A stretch of DNA of 64,000 nt from JAFNAG01 sp963721405. GTDB lineage: Bacteria > Acidobacteriota > UBA6911. The stretch is taken from NCBI GenBank assembly GCA_963721405.1, contig CAVRJA010000010.1:62001-126000 (forward strand), read 5' to 3'. Position numbers and translations under genes: made by a program. The notes beneath the pieces are model-generated. The model was not told where the DNA came from, did no database searches, and saw only the letters and a list, made by a program, of their open reading frames with translations. Shown here in pieces: positions 55,537-64,000 of this stretch (positions within the stretch are counted from its first letter, which is position 1; the number at the start of each line of letters is the position of its first letter).

Positions 55537-55731
55537 ATGTCTCGATACCGTTACATCGTTTGCCGTCCTCGCCATACGGGTACTGAGGTCAACACCCTGC
55601 GAGAGGCCAAGGGTACAGCCCGTAACCTCTCCATCGAATTGCCCTACCTTTATGAGGTTTGGCGCGTCACTGGCGACGGTGCGCACTACCTGCTCTACAC
55701 AGCTTGTGACGGCAGGCTTAGGACTGTCTGA
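55537..55731 (+). CDS. Small hypothetical protein (64 aa)
   Basis: MSRYRYIVCRPRHTGTEVNT, LREAKGTARNLSIELPYLYE and VWRVTGDGAHYLLYTACDGR. A compact basic alpha/beta protein without known family. GGAGG lies before the ATG at 55537; the longer ORF from 55456 starts in the operator region. First gene of the plus-strand cluster leading to radC. Confidence 0.6.
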   Translation: MSRYRYIVCRPRHTGTEVNTLREAKGTARNLSIELPYLYEVWRVTGDGAHYLLYTACDGRLRTV

Positions 55732-55749
55732 CAGAAAGACGGGCTGACC

Positions 55750-55971
55750 ATGGATCTTACTCGTCAAGAGCGCATTGACCACCTTTGTTCCCTGTACGAG
55801 TCTCAGGTGCAGTTGGCCCGTGCTCATGCCGCCACCTGCCATGCGTGCCATTACCCGATCGTCGACGACGAAGGCAATCCGGGATACCAGTCCGAAGCCT
55901 GTTTGACGGGGTCTCCCATCCTGCGGCGTCTCTTTGAACTGGATAATGCCCTCTTGGGCATTGGCGAATAA
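55750..55971 (+). CDS. Small hypothetical protein with CxxC (73 aa)
   Basis: MDLTRQERIDHLCSLYESQV, then HAATCHACHYPIVDDEGNPG and SPILRRLFELDNALLGIGE. The C-H-A-C-H segment suggests half a zinc site. Located 18 bp after the previous gene and 24 bp before radC. Family unknown. Confidence 0.6.
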   Translation: MDLTRQERIDHLCSLYESQVQLARAHAATCHACHYPIVDDEGNPGYQSEACLTGSPILRRLFELDNALLGIGE

Positions 55972-55995
55972 CGGCTTCTATTCCCGGAGGAATCC

Positions 55996-56595
55996 ATGAA
56001 TACCGATGCAATCGCCGCCGTTCTGGGAGGGACACCGCGCGCCGTCGCTGCTGCGACTCGACTGGCGCAAAACCTCGACGACTATGAGTTGCCGCGAGCC
56101 TCTCAGGAGCAACTGCGCCATATCGCCCGCATCAGCCCGCGCCAAGCGGCGACTCTCCACAACGCGATTGCACTCGCAGCACTGCTGGCAACGCCCATGA
56201 AGCGAGGCCAAAGGTTCAGCAACTCCCGGGACATCTTCAATCGCTATGCTCCTCGCTATTATTCCGTCGACCGGGAGCATTTTGTGGCGCTCCTGCTCGA
56301 CAGCAAGAACGCCCTGATCCGCGAATGCCTCATAGCCGTCGGTTCGCTCAGCACCTCCGTCGTGCATCCACGCGAGGTTTTTCGCCCGGCCGTGCAGGAT
56401 AGCGCCGCGGCAGTCCTTTTCTTTCACAATCATCCGTCGGGCGACCCCAGCCCGAGCCGCGAAGACCGCGAATGCAACCAGAGGCTCTTCCGTGCCGGCG
56501 AACTCTTGGGGATTCGCGTCCTGGACCACATCGTAATCGGGCATGAGGAATACTTCAGCTTTGCCGATGCCGGATTACTGGAGAGTGCGGATTGA
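55996..56595 (+). CDS. RadC family JAB-domain protein
   Basis: A 199-residue RadC-like protein. The C-terminal JAB/MPN domain has DREHFVALLLDSKNALIREC, VHPREVFRPAVQDSAAAVLF and the metal motif HNHPSGDPSPSRED (from His144), followed by ELLGIRVLDHIVIGHEEYFS. RadC proteins are frequent on integrative elements and prophages (YeeS-like); a DNA-repair role is not established. Strong GGAGGAATCC precedes the ATG. Confidence 0.92.
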   Translation: MNTDAIAAVLGGTPRAVAAATRLAQNLDDYELPRASQEQLRHIARISPRQAATLHNAIALAALLATPMKRGQRFSNSRDIFNRYAPRYYSVDREHFVALLLDSKNALIRECLIAVGSLSTSVVHPREVFRPAVQDSAAAVLFFHNHPSGDPSPSREDRECNQRLFRAGELLGIRVLDHIVIGHEEYFSFADAGLLESAD

Positions 56596-56766
56596 GCCGG
56601 GGACTATTGGTGCGTAAGCGTCGAGCGATGGGAACGTGTGTGACCCGCGCATGGTTGACTGGAGGTTTCAACAGGCGTACATATGGACGCGTGGAGGGCG
56701 AGTCTGGCCCGAAGAGACATTTGCGGGATGGCGAGATCCGCCAGCGGCGGGGAAAGGCAGTTTTCG

Positions 56767-56925
56767 ATGAGCGAGAAAAAAGCGGACATCCATATTACGG
56801 TGGACGAGAAGACCCTGAAGGCTGCGAAGATAAAGTGCATAGAAGACAATCTGGTGCTTTCGGAGGTCATTACCGAGCTGTTACTCCAATGGGTGGATGG
56901 TCGGATAAAAGTGAAGAAGGGGTGA
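56767..56925 (+). CDS. Ribbon-helix-helix-like small protein (52 aa)
   Basis: MSEKKADIHITVDEKTLKAA, KIKCIEDNLVLSEVITELLL, ending QWVDGRIKVKKG. The pattern (short strand I-H-I-T-V, helix, turn, helix) fits RHH regulators of plasmid or ICE genes. ATG at 56767; the ORF's longer start is not supported. Confidence 0.65.
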   Translation: MSEKKADIHITVDEKTLKAAKIKCIEDNLVLSEVITELLLQWVDGRIKVKKG

Positions 56926-56997
56926 GATGCGTGAGGGTCTGGAACGCCGCAGTCTGGCATAAGGCGGATGCAGGTGTTTTCTGCCGGGGAATAAGCC

Positions 56998-57651
56998 ATG
57001 CACAAGACTAAGCGTGTCGCGATATATGCCCGGGTGAGCACGGACGGTCAGGACGAGTCGATGCAGCTGACTGCCCTGCGTCAGATGGTCACTCAGCGAG
57101 CGTGGGAACTGAAGGCCGAGTACGTGGACCACGGCGTGTCGAGCCGGGACGTCCGGCCGCAGCTTGAGAAGCTGATGCGCGATGCACACCAGCGGAAATT
57201 CGACGTGGTGGCGGTCTGGAAGTTTGACCGATTCGCAAGGAGTACGCGGGAACTTGTCTTTGCATTGGAGCAGTTTCAGGCCTTGGGAATCGATTTCGTA
57301 TCGGTGACCCAGGCAGTTGACACCTCGGGGCCGATGGGGAAGCTGGTGTTTTCGGTGCTGGCGGCGATCGCCGAGTTCGAGCGGGAGTTGATCAGGGAAC
57401 GAGTTGTCGCCGGAATGAAGGAGGCACAGCGACGCGGGAAGCACTGTGGCCGACCCGCGATGGAATTCGACGTTGAGAAGGCTGCGGAGTTGCGACAATC
57501 GGGCCTCTCGTGGAGCAAGCTGGCAGCGCAGACGGGGGTGCCGATTCATTTGCTGAGGACTCGGCTGACAAACATCAGATCAAACGGCAACAGCGACGGC
57601 CACGGTCAAATCGACGTTACGGTAGCAGGGACGATGGAGGTGCAAGCATGA
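56998..57651 (+). CDS. Serine recombinase (resolvase/invertase family)
   Basis: A 217-residue resolvase. The nucleophile Ser14 is in VAIYARVSTDGQDES. FDVVAVWKFDRFARSTRELV and LVFSVLAAIAEFERELIRER give the catalytic Arg residues and the E helix. The C-terminal part has a GRPAMEF hinge and helix-turn-helix LRQSGLSWSKLAAQTGVPIH. It could resolve cointegrates or mobilise the element. It overlaps the next gene by 4 nt. Confidence 0.93.
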   Translation: MHKTKRVAIYARVSTDGQDESMQLTALRQMVTQRAWELKAEYVDHGVSSRDVRPQLEKLMRDAHQRKFDVVAVWKFDRFARSTRELVFALEQFQALGIDFVSVTQAVDTSGPMGKLVFSVLAAIAEFERELIRERVVAGMKEAQRRGKHCGRPAMEFDVEKAAELRQSGLSWSKLAAQTGVPIHLLRTRLTNIRSNGNSDGHGQIDVTVAGTMEVQA

Positions 57652-58199
57652 ATGATTATGACCGTTTCACGAGGCAAATGAATGACACGCTGGACATCCT
57701 GAAAAAAGCCATTGAAACGCTTGATGCCCCCATAGCGCAGAAAGACAAGCTCTCGGGACTGGCTTGGAATCTCCGAGAATTCGCCTATCAGGCTGGCAGA
57801 ACAGAGAGTGCGGCCAGCATTCCGGACAAAAACCGGATCGTTGAACCACCAGCAAGGAGCCAGCGGTTCAAATACAAGACTGAGTTCGGCGATTGGTTTG
57901 GCATCGATCATGAAATCGAGGCCCTCGTGCTGAATGGATTGATGTCCGATGAGAGCTGGCACAACGACACTATTCCGCATTTCGAACGTGTCCTCAGCGA
58001 CAGGAAAATCCTCATGCTTTGGATCGAGGAGGAGAATCCGGACGATAGGGAAAACGCTCAGGAACCGTACATGATCCTGCTGGCGAGGCCCGATGGCACG
58101 ACCGATGGAGCGGAAACCTTGCTTGCAACCGAGGACACCTCCGAGGCTGTCTCTTATGTTCGCAGTCGAATCATGTCTGATCTGACATTCGTTCACTAA
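57648..58199 (+). CDS. Hypothetical protein coupled to the resolvase (183 aa)
   Basis: Starts MNDYDRFTRQMNDTLDILKK; then FGDWFGIDHEIEALVLNGLM, VLSDRKILMLWIEEENPDDR and YVRSRIMSDLTFVH. Acidic, mostly helical, no signal or membrane segment. Unknown family. Its ATG overlaps the resolvase TGA (ATGA) with GGAGGT upstream, so it is co-translated and may be an accessory factor. Confidence 0.65.
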   Translation: MNDYDRFTRQMNDTLDILKKAIETLDAPIAQKDKLSGLAWNLREFAYQAGRTESAASIPDKNRIVEPPARSQRFKYKTEFGDWFGIDHEIEALVLNGLMSDESWHNDTIPHFERVLSDRKILMLWIEEENPDDRENAQEPYMILLARPDGTTDGAETLLATEDTSEAVSYVRSRIMSDLTFVH

Positions 58200-58437
58200 G
58201 GTGTAGGATTTCGGGTACATGGCGTGACCGACTCATCGATACATTTACCGGAGCATTTTTTGACTGCGCGACAGCGGATGTCCATTGGAACAGAAATTGG
58301 GGGGCTGGCATTGCCATGAGATAGGCCCAGCCTAATTCTGAGGTTGAACGATAATCTACTACGGTGTTTGAATATACGGATTCGAAAGGGTAGAGTAAAC
58401 CAGTTATCCTCTTCGTAAAGGAAGACTTTTGGTGGGA

Positions 58438-59817
58438 TCAACTACCCCCGAAATCGGAACTCACTTGCTTTATCAGGTTAGCTAGTCTTTCGCCTTCTCG
58501 CATATCAATTTCGGCTGCTTTCAGATCTCCCTTTTCGCTGAACGCCAGAGCGCGAGTACCATATACCCATGGGAACCAAGGATATTTACTTATGACCTCA
58601 GTTGCACTCTCGATCGCAGCGTCCCAATTCCCCTGGATCAGCTCAAGTTCTGCACGCCGCGATATTGAGTCGAGATGGCGCGGATTAATTTTGAGCGCTT
58701 CGTTTATGTCCAGTAACGCCCGCTCGTATTTCCTTTGACTAATATAGATGTTGGCACGCACCGCGTACCCGTCGGCAAAAAGAGGGGCGATGCGAACGGC
58801 TTCACTTACATCGGCTAGCGCCCGAGCGGCATCTTGCCGTTCCCAGGCCTGTGCGCGAAGAAAGTAGGCAATGGCGCAGCGAGGGGCCAATCGTATTGCG
58901 TCCGTACCGTCTGCCAACGCCACTGCTTTCTTGCCGACCACTAAGTTGAGGAATGCAGTGAGCAAATGCACTAACGCACACTGGTTGTAGGCAGGTATCA
59001 ACTCGCCAGTTTGAGCGAACATACGTTTTAGAGATTCGCTCACAACTACAGGACTTTTTTGTGGATTGGCAGGCAACGGCCCTTTGTACTCCCCAGCCAT
59101 GCCAGCAATCCCACCATCATACATACCTCGCATAAAGCAAACGAGATGTTGTACGAAAATGAAATCCTCGCATTCTTGCGGATTGAGCTGAATGGCATCT
59201 TTTGAATCAGCTTCGGCGTGATCCAATTCGCCTATCATAAGGTTGCCTATTGCCCTGTAAGAATAAGAAATACCGTCTCGGGCATCCAATTTAATGGCCG
59301 CAGTCGCCTCGGCGATAGCATCGTCCCACTGGCTCAGGTTCAGGTGCTTCTTTGCCCGACTTCGACCGTCACTCGGCGTCATTTGATCGGCCGTAATGAT
59401 GGAGGAATCTTGCAGTCTCTTTGGTGACTGCTCTTTTTCATTAAGCGATGAGCCAGGATCACTCATACCAAAGTGCTTTCCGACAAGAAGATCAGAAATT
59501 TGCGATGATATAATTGGATTGTAGATGTTGGTTATAGCTAAGCTATTAGTAGTCTGTGTTCCCACCTCGATCCGGCTTCTAACTGCCACCAGATCGCTAT
59601 TGTTCCATTCGGCTTTAGATTTGTCTGCTTGAGCGCTTGTTCCGGTACCATGAGGAGCCCCGCATTCGTTACAGAACTTGGCCGAGAGTGACTGTTCCAT
59701 GCCGCAGATCTGGCATTTCTTTATGAGCTTAGCCCCACAGCGCTCGCAGAACATGCCATTTGTTTGGTCACCACATTGGGGACAAATGATTGTGCTGGGG
59801 TTGATTATGTTCGCCAC
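58438..59817 (-). CDS. Zinc-ribbon and TPR protein (459 aa)
   Basis: N-terminus has two zinc ribbons: CPQCGDQTNGMFCERCGAKL and CQICGMEQSLSAKFCNECGA. A linker of about 110 residues follows. From about 150 TPR-like units run to the end (WDDAIAEATAAIKLDARDGI, YERALLDINEALKINPRHLD, WDAAIESATEVISKYPWFPW). Probably a scaffold; partners unknown. GC content is clearly below that of the core genes, suggesting acquisition. Confidence 0.82.
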   Translation of the reverse strand: MANIINPSTIICPQCGDQTNGMFCERCGAKLIKKCQICGMEQSLSAKFCNECGAPHGTGTSAQADKSKAEWNNSDLVAVRSRIEVGTQTTNSLAITNIYNPIISSQISDLLVGKHFGMSDPGSSLNEKEQSPKRLQDSSIITADQMTPSDGRSRAKKHLNLSQWDDAIAEATAAIKLDARDGISYSYRAIGNLMIGELDHAEADSKDAIQLNPQECEDFIFVQHLVCFMRGMYDGGIAGMAGEYKGPLPANPQKSPVVVSESLKRMFAQTGELIPAYNQCALVHLLTAFLNLVVGKKAVALADGTDAIRLAPRCAIAYFLRAQAWERQDAARALADVSEAVRIAPLFADGYAVRANIYISQRKYERALLDINEALKINPRHLDSISRRAELELIQGNWDAAIESATEVISKYPWFPWVYGTRALAFSEKGDLKAAEIDMREGERLANLIKQVSSDFGGS

Positions 59818-60606
59818 TGTCAGACTCCATCATTTGCTTTCATGATCAAATCCGGAGATCGCTTGAACGAATTGTGTGAAGAAGACACTCTGGTGAAATC
59901 GTCAGTCGTTTTCAATCCCAGCTCCACTGGGATTCGACCGTTGCCACATTCAATAATGGGACAATATTTCAGCCGTAGGTCAGCTTTCGGATTTTTCCGG
60001 GTTACAGGATTTGATTATAAACCGAAGAGGGATTGCAGGATATCAGATTCTCATGTGCTCTCGGAAAAACTCAACGCACGGGTGTCAACGCTTAAAAATA
60101 AAGGCTCGGTCATATCCCGTGCTGCAAAGATAGCCGTAGGCGCACTGTGGGAGAGTGAAAGCTATTTCGAACCGCGCACCTAGTAGCCGCATGCTGCCGC
60201 CACCCAAATGGCACGCTTTGCCTTATGTTGCCACTTTTCACGATGCAATCTGGATGTAAATCCTTATCTTTGCAGGATTTGATCTGCTTGTGACAATGCC
60301 AGCCGTCCTCCAGGGGCTGGCGCAGCACGTCGAGGAAAGGACGCCGTTGTGTGCCAGGGTTATCTCGCCGGGCAGGGGAATGCCGACCGATCCTGATGGG
60401 CCCGGTACCGGAGATCGGGTGGCGCCGGCAGGCCTGAGATCCCCTCGGTTCGGCGGTCAGTCTAGCCGGAGGACCCAATTGTGTTAGGAAATACCGCACA
60501 AAATCATCCATACTTCCGGGATTGAAGTGAAAGCTGGAAGCACCATGAATCTTCGCCACCCCTTCAGAAATCAGGTTCGGCGAACGCAAGAACTATGGAG
60601 GCTGAA
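59818..60606. other. Long spacer with one copy of a shared repeat
   Basis: No convincing gene. Contains the block at 60258-60311 that is repeated at 62203-62256. Confidence 0.5.
60258..60311 (+). repeat. Spacer repeat, copy A
   Basis: Starts AAATCCTT and has TTGTGACAATGCC exactly 30 bp from its start, followed by a TCCTCC motif. Copy B (62203-62256) has the same two ends at the same spacing with a diverged middle. Confidence 0.5.
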
Positions 60607-61173
60607 ATGGTTGACGGTCTTCGCTATTACGACCTTGACGCGTACCTTTTCGAAGACGTCCACAGTCGGTTCCAGAAGGAGGGAAAGCTATGTGCGTTCG
60701 ACTTTTTCTCAATTGTCATTTGGAAGGCCAACCGGGCCAAGAGTAAGGTTGCAAAGCGGCTACTCGCCAGATGTCCGCAGGAGGGTGACGATCTCGATGC
60801 GATCGTGCGCAACCTGACGAAGTCTTTGTTTGACGCTCACACTCACCGTGAGCGACTCCGCATCCTGTTCGAAGACTGGGGCTTCTACCTGCCCATGGCA
60901 TCAGCAGTGCTCGCAGTCTTGTGGCCGGACTTCTTCACCGTTTACGACTACAGGGTTTGCGAACAACTCGGTCGATATCACGAATTGGCCAACTGGTCGA
61001 AGTTCGATGAGGTCTGGTCCGGTTACCAGCAGTACCGCGATGCCGTCCTGGCCGCCGCTCCCAATGGGCTGTGGCTGCGCGACAAGGACAGGTATCTTTG
61101 GGGCATGTCGAGCGCCCTGCAATTGGAGAATGACATCAAAACGCGCTTCACCAAACCGAGCGAACTCGGCTAA
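60607..61173 (+). CDS. Hypothetical protein (188 aa)
   Basis: MVDGLRYYDLDAYLFEDVHS, FDFFSIVIWKANRAKSKVAK, LFEDWGFYLPMASAVLAVLW and PDFFTVYDYRVCEQLGRYHE. Largely helical; the F-T-V-Y-D-Y-R-V segment is reminiscent of DNA-base-excision-like helical folds, but that is only an impression. The start at 60607 has GGAGG five bases upstream. Orphan gene with long spacers on both sides. Confidence 0.65.
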   Translation: MVDGLRYYDLDAYLFEDVHSRFQKEGKLCAFDFFSIVIWKANRAKSKVAKRLLARCPQEGDDLDAIVRNLTKSLFDAHTHRERLRILFEDWGFYLPMASAVLAVLWPDFFTVYDYRVCEQLGRYHELANWSKFDEVWSGYQQYRDAVLAAAPNGLWLRDKDRYLWGMSSALQLENDIKTRFTKPSELG

Positions 61174-61411
61174 AGTACAAGTTTCTTTTTGGAGCCTCTT
61201 GCCGAAGAGTTGATCCATCAAGCCCCGGTCGCCTTTCGGTTCAACTCGCGTAAGCGGATTGCCTGGAGGAGAGGTGATATCCTTGCCCGTAAGGCTCCTG
61301 CCAATCATCGGATTTACTGGCAATACAGGAGGGGCATCAATCAAATTTTATGCTCCTGTTTCAAGTGCGTTACCATTGACGGAAGCTGCTGCCGACTTGT
61401 GGTAGGAGACT

Positions 61412-62188
61412 ATGGACAGCCCACATGAGATTCCGAACGAGCGTTTGAGGCGAGAGCAATTGCCCGGGCCAGACGACGACCAGTTGGCCTGGGTCCAGTT
61501 TGCGCTCACCTTCGACGGCTACGCTGAGAAGGGAACCCATGAAGCGTGCGCCGCGTTCGCAAACGCTGCCCGCGAGCGCTGGGAACAGGCTGGCACGCTG
61601 CCTGTCGGGCTAAACGATCTGCGGACGGCGCTCTTCTTCGAACAGCGACGCTGGCGCTGGTCAAACGAGGGTCCGTTTACCGACAACGAGTGGCGCTACT
61701 GGAGAAGCCTCGTCGAGGCCATTAGGCACGAGTTGGCCCAGGAGGACAGGCTCCCGCCCGAGGCGCACGGGATCCAGGATCCGATCGTCGGCCCTGGCGA
61801 GGCGGCGGGGGTGAGGACCACCGCCGAAGAGGCGACAGTCGAGCCGAGCGCGGGGAAACAGGTGCTAAATCTCTACTCAGAAACGGACGCTTACGGAGGC
61901 CCACGATACGTCTGGTTGCGTCTCACCAATGAGGGCAACCTCATCCTCGAAGGCCAGGATCTCGGCGGGGGCGCCGAAAAATTTTGGGGAACCGGGGAAT
62001 ACGAATGGGCTTGGTCACTGCATCCTGAGCGACTGGCCTCTTTCCTCGAATCGCTAGGTGTGAAGCCCTCCGAACCGGCTCATCTTCTGGAGTCGATTGG
62101 CGCCGCCCTGAACGAGCTTGATCGAATCGAAATCCAGAAGATGTTCGAAGCAGCAGGAGCGACTTTTTGGAGCCGCGCTGGGGACTAA
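61412..62188 (+). CDS. Hypothetical protein (258 aa)
   Basis: DDQLAWVQFALTFDGYAEKG, LNDLRTALFFEQRRWRWSNE and WRYWRSLVEAIRHELAQ in the first half; EATVEPSAGK linker; then VWLRLTNEGNLILEGQDLGG and YEWAWSLHPERLASFLESLG. Two domains appear, the second beta-rich. No family recognised. GGAGACT precedes the ATG. Confidence 0.65.
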   Translation: MDSPHEIPNERLRREQLPGPDDDQLAWVQFALTFDGYAEKGTHEACAAFANAARERWEQAGTLPVGLNDLRTALFFEQRRWRWSNEGPFTDNEWRYWRSLVEAIRHELAQEDRLPPEAHGIQDPIVGPGEAAGVRTTAEEATVEPSAGKQVLNLYSETDAYGGPRYVWLRLTNEGNLILEGQDLGGGAEKFWGTGEYEWAWSLHPERLASFLESLGVKPSEPAHLLESIGAALNELDRIEIQKMFEAAGATFWSRAGD

Positions 62189-62202
62189 ACGGCGTGGTGA
62201 GG

Positions 62203-62256
62203 AAATCCTTGTTTTCTAAGTGCTTATTTCGGTTGTGACAATGCCGACCATCCTCC
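62203..62256 (+). repeat. Spacer repeat, copy B
   Basis: Counterpart of 60258-60311, starting 14 bp after the stop of the 258-aa gene. Confidence 0.5.
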
Positions 62257-62553
62257 CACGAATGGTGGCAACCGTCATCCTCCAAGTCACGCAGCCCGCA
62301 TGACCCAGTTGCAAAAGGCGTCAACTATGGGACGCCAATTTCCAACATGCAGTTGCCCCTTCGGCGATGGGCCGCAGGTTTCTCGGCTTGTCCGGAATCC
62401 GGCTTTTGGTGCCAGTTTCACCAGAATCCACGAAGACCCACCGGAAGGAGAATTGCGTTGGAGCCTCACTTTATGCGGGGTCTGAGGCTTGGCGCTCCAC
62501 CGGGGTTCCAACCGGCGGAGCTTGGATTGCGGTGTGACCTGGAAGTCTGGCTG

Positions 62554-62988
62554 TTACGCCTTGCCTTGCCTCTTGGCCTTGACCGCGCGCATCACCTCGT
62601 CGACCTGAGCGCGCCGGTACTCGTCGGACAGCCGCGAATGATCAAAATCGGATTTAAATTTGTGGGTTCGTTCAACGGCAGGATTGGCGAGGCCAGAGCA
62701 GTCCTTGCGCAAGGCCTTGAGGAAAGCGCTCGAGTACCCGCTATCCTTGGAGCAAGCGCGTTGATAGCCGGGATCGAACGCCCGGTAACGCCGGAAGTCC
62801 GGCCCGTCCCAGAGGGCCATCAGTCCGAACACGTGCGCCCGAATGCGCATCTTGCCCGTCGGCCGGTCACGTTCCAGGAGATGCAGTTTCTTGAGTCGGG
62901 TGAAAACCCAGGTTGAGAGATCGATATCGACGCCGAACGGATTAAGAACCTTACCCTCAAACTCGTAAGACAGAGCTTCGCCTAACAA
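62554..62988 (-). CDS. Hypothetical protein, start uncertain (144 aa)
   Basis: ALSYEFEGKVLNPFGVDIDL, STWVFTRLKKLHLLERDRPT, MRIRAHVFGLMALWDGPDFR and a basic C-terminus MRAVKAKRQGKA. The frame is open upstream of the TTG at 62988 up to a TGA and still looks coding there, so the protein may be 5'-truncated. No family recognised. Confidence 0.5.
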   Translation of the reverse strand: MLGEALSYEFEGKVLNPFGVDIDLSTWVFTRLKKLHLLERDRPTGKMRIRAHVFGLMALWDGPDFRRYRAFDPGYQRACSKDSGYSSAFLKALRKDCSGLANPAVERTHKFKSDFDHSRLSDEYRRAQVDEVMRAVKAKRQGKA

Positions 62989-63536
62989 AAGATGGTTGTT
63001 TTTGGAGCTCCAGCCCGCTCACGTCAGGTTGGCGTAGGGATCACCAGCGGATCCTTGGGCTCTCTCGCAGAGACCTTTCAGCGACCCGCCCGCCCTTCAG
63101 ATTGAATCCTGCACGCAAATTCAAGGTATTTGCTCTCTATAAAAAATGTCAAGCCGTTTTTATCTTGGGCCGTCTGCAGCATTAGATCGTTAAACTCGCG
63201 GCAGTACGATGTGCAGTCACTGCACCATTCGATGCCGAAGTGCAGGTCGCAGAGAGAATGATGCCACTCAATCCGCGGGTTTTTTCACAGCATATCAATA
63301 CAGCAGAAGGAATCCTTGTCCGCAGTTCGGCGCCCATCATTCAAGGCTCGGAGACCGCCGCAATTAGTAAAAGTGAAAGCGGTTGTAATCCTATCTAATC
63401 GTACGGATAATAGCCGCACGGCAAACATCCCACGTCTGTTTGGAGCCTTTTGGCGGGATTGAAATGCCGACCAGGATAGCTGACACTAGGCGGCTAATCG
63501 CACCACAGACAAATCCATGAGGCAAGATGCGCTACA
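62989..63536. other. Spacer without a supported gene
   Basis: Nothing gene-like was seen; probably includes the promoter of the methyltransferase gene. Confidence 0.45.
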
Positions 63537-64000
63537 GGGTACTTGGCACCGAAATCCGCTCTAAGAACACGGCAAAGACAATGGCTGAAGCCTCCCAGGC
63601 ACTCACGCATTGGCTCCTCGCAAGGCCCCGCGTGAGCAGAGCCCTAGACTTTGGCTGCGGAAAGCTCCGATACACACCGTATATCGCCCGCACGAGCGTC
63701 GCTCTGGGCATTGTTGACTCTCAGATACAGCTGGAACGATCTCAGATGATCGCCGGCCGCCTCACAAGCGTCAGCAGATACGCGCGGAGGCGCTGGCCGC
63801 GGTGCAGGATCCATTCAGTTGAGCAATTCTGGGCAGGCGTACAAGAACGCTATGATTTCGTACTCTGTGCGAACGTACTGTCGGCTATCCCGTCTCGCAA
63901 GGCTCGGACACGATCACTTCGGGCAATCCAGGCTTGCCTTCGACCAGAAGGGGAGTGTCTTATCGTCAACCAACACAGCAACTCCTATTTCCGCGAAGCT
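63537..64000 (+). CDS. SAM-dependent methyltransferase, cut by window end
   Basis: The frame is open from the ATG at 63537 to the last base. It encodes a class I methyltransferase core: RALDFGCGKLRYTPYIA (motif I, D-F-G-C-G-K), an acidic strand-2 end in LGIVDSQIQLERSQ, YDFVLCANVLSAIP (motif II) and ACLRPEGECLIVNQH (motif III). GAGG lies a few bases upstream. The C-terminal third is outside. Lower GC and isolated position place it with the accessory region; substrate unknown. Confidence 0.8.

Noticed and set aside
56592..57011. 139-codon plus-strand ORF
   Set aside because: Overlaps the RHH-like gene and the resolvase start in another frame; sequence not protein-like.
62975..63010. Integron attC-like GCCTAAC motif next to an orphan gene
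   Set aside because: Only one core-like heptamer, with no matching GTTRRRY partner or attC fold, and no integrase of the IntI type in view.

Overview
The window reads as chromosomal DNA of a high-GC Gram-negative bacterium, most likely an Acidobacteriota member. Several families typical of that phylum occur together: a MacB/FtsX-like permease of the ADOP type, a CBM9-like/DUF5916 outer-membrane protein, a DUF1080 protein, a DUF6599 protein, a Ser/Thr kinase with TolB-like and TPR parts, an M14 peptidase with a Gly-rich insert, and a secreted TldD/TldE pair. The phylum call is an inference from gene content; no rRNA or ribosomal protein is present.

Region 1 (1-31.9 kb) is mostly ordinary core and metabolic genes: sdhA and partial sdhC, cstA with a YbdD-like partner, an RpoH-like sigma factor, enoyl-CoA hydratase, two methyltransferase/PH-type genes, an M14 peptidase, a BON protein, an acyl/AMP ligase, a lone receiver protein, DUF1080, a translationally coupled DUF362-DUF6599 pair, the DUF5916 barrel, an arginase-family hydrolase, a TolC-like factor, TrpB2, a ferritin-like protein, VanZ and the ADOP permease. 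It ends with a peroxiredoxin whose peroxidatic Cys codon is an in-frame TGA followed by a bSECIS-like hairpin: a probable selenoprotein, which a standard gene caller would split in two.

Region 2 (32-48.6 kb) holds a 1350-residue secreted protein, an intact Ser/Thr kinase beside a collapsed kinase copy and other gene remnants, a SUMF1-like protein, a DHFR-like reductase, an alpha/beta hydrolase flanked by 30-bp direct repeats, small hypotheticals, and the Tat-exported TldD/TldE pair. Remnants are frequent here and in region 1: glutamate dehydrogenase, AbgB-like peptidase, kinase, TPR, NTF2-like and membrane protein pieces.

Region 3 (48.6-58.2 kb) looks like an integration hot spot. A chimeric tyrosine recombinase ORF (transposase piece plus integrase catalytic domain, with the first catalytic Arg changed to His) runs into an intact tRNA-Arg(ACG). 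Behind it, within 700 bp, lie three 3' halves of three other tRNAs (CAT, CGT and CTT anticodons). Each starts in the anticodon stem, and each is followed by AT-rich DNA and an 11-bp-period direct repeat resembling integrase arm sites. Accessory genes follow: small phage/ICE-like genes on the minus strand, then RadC, an RHH-like protein, a serine resolvase and hypotheticals on the plus strand.

Region 4 (58.2-64 kb) carries a zinc-ribbon/TPR protein, three orphan hypotheticals with long spacers and a shared spacer repeat, and the start of a SAM-dependent methyltransferase cut by the window end.
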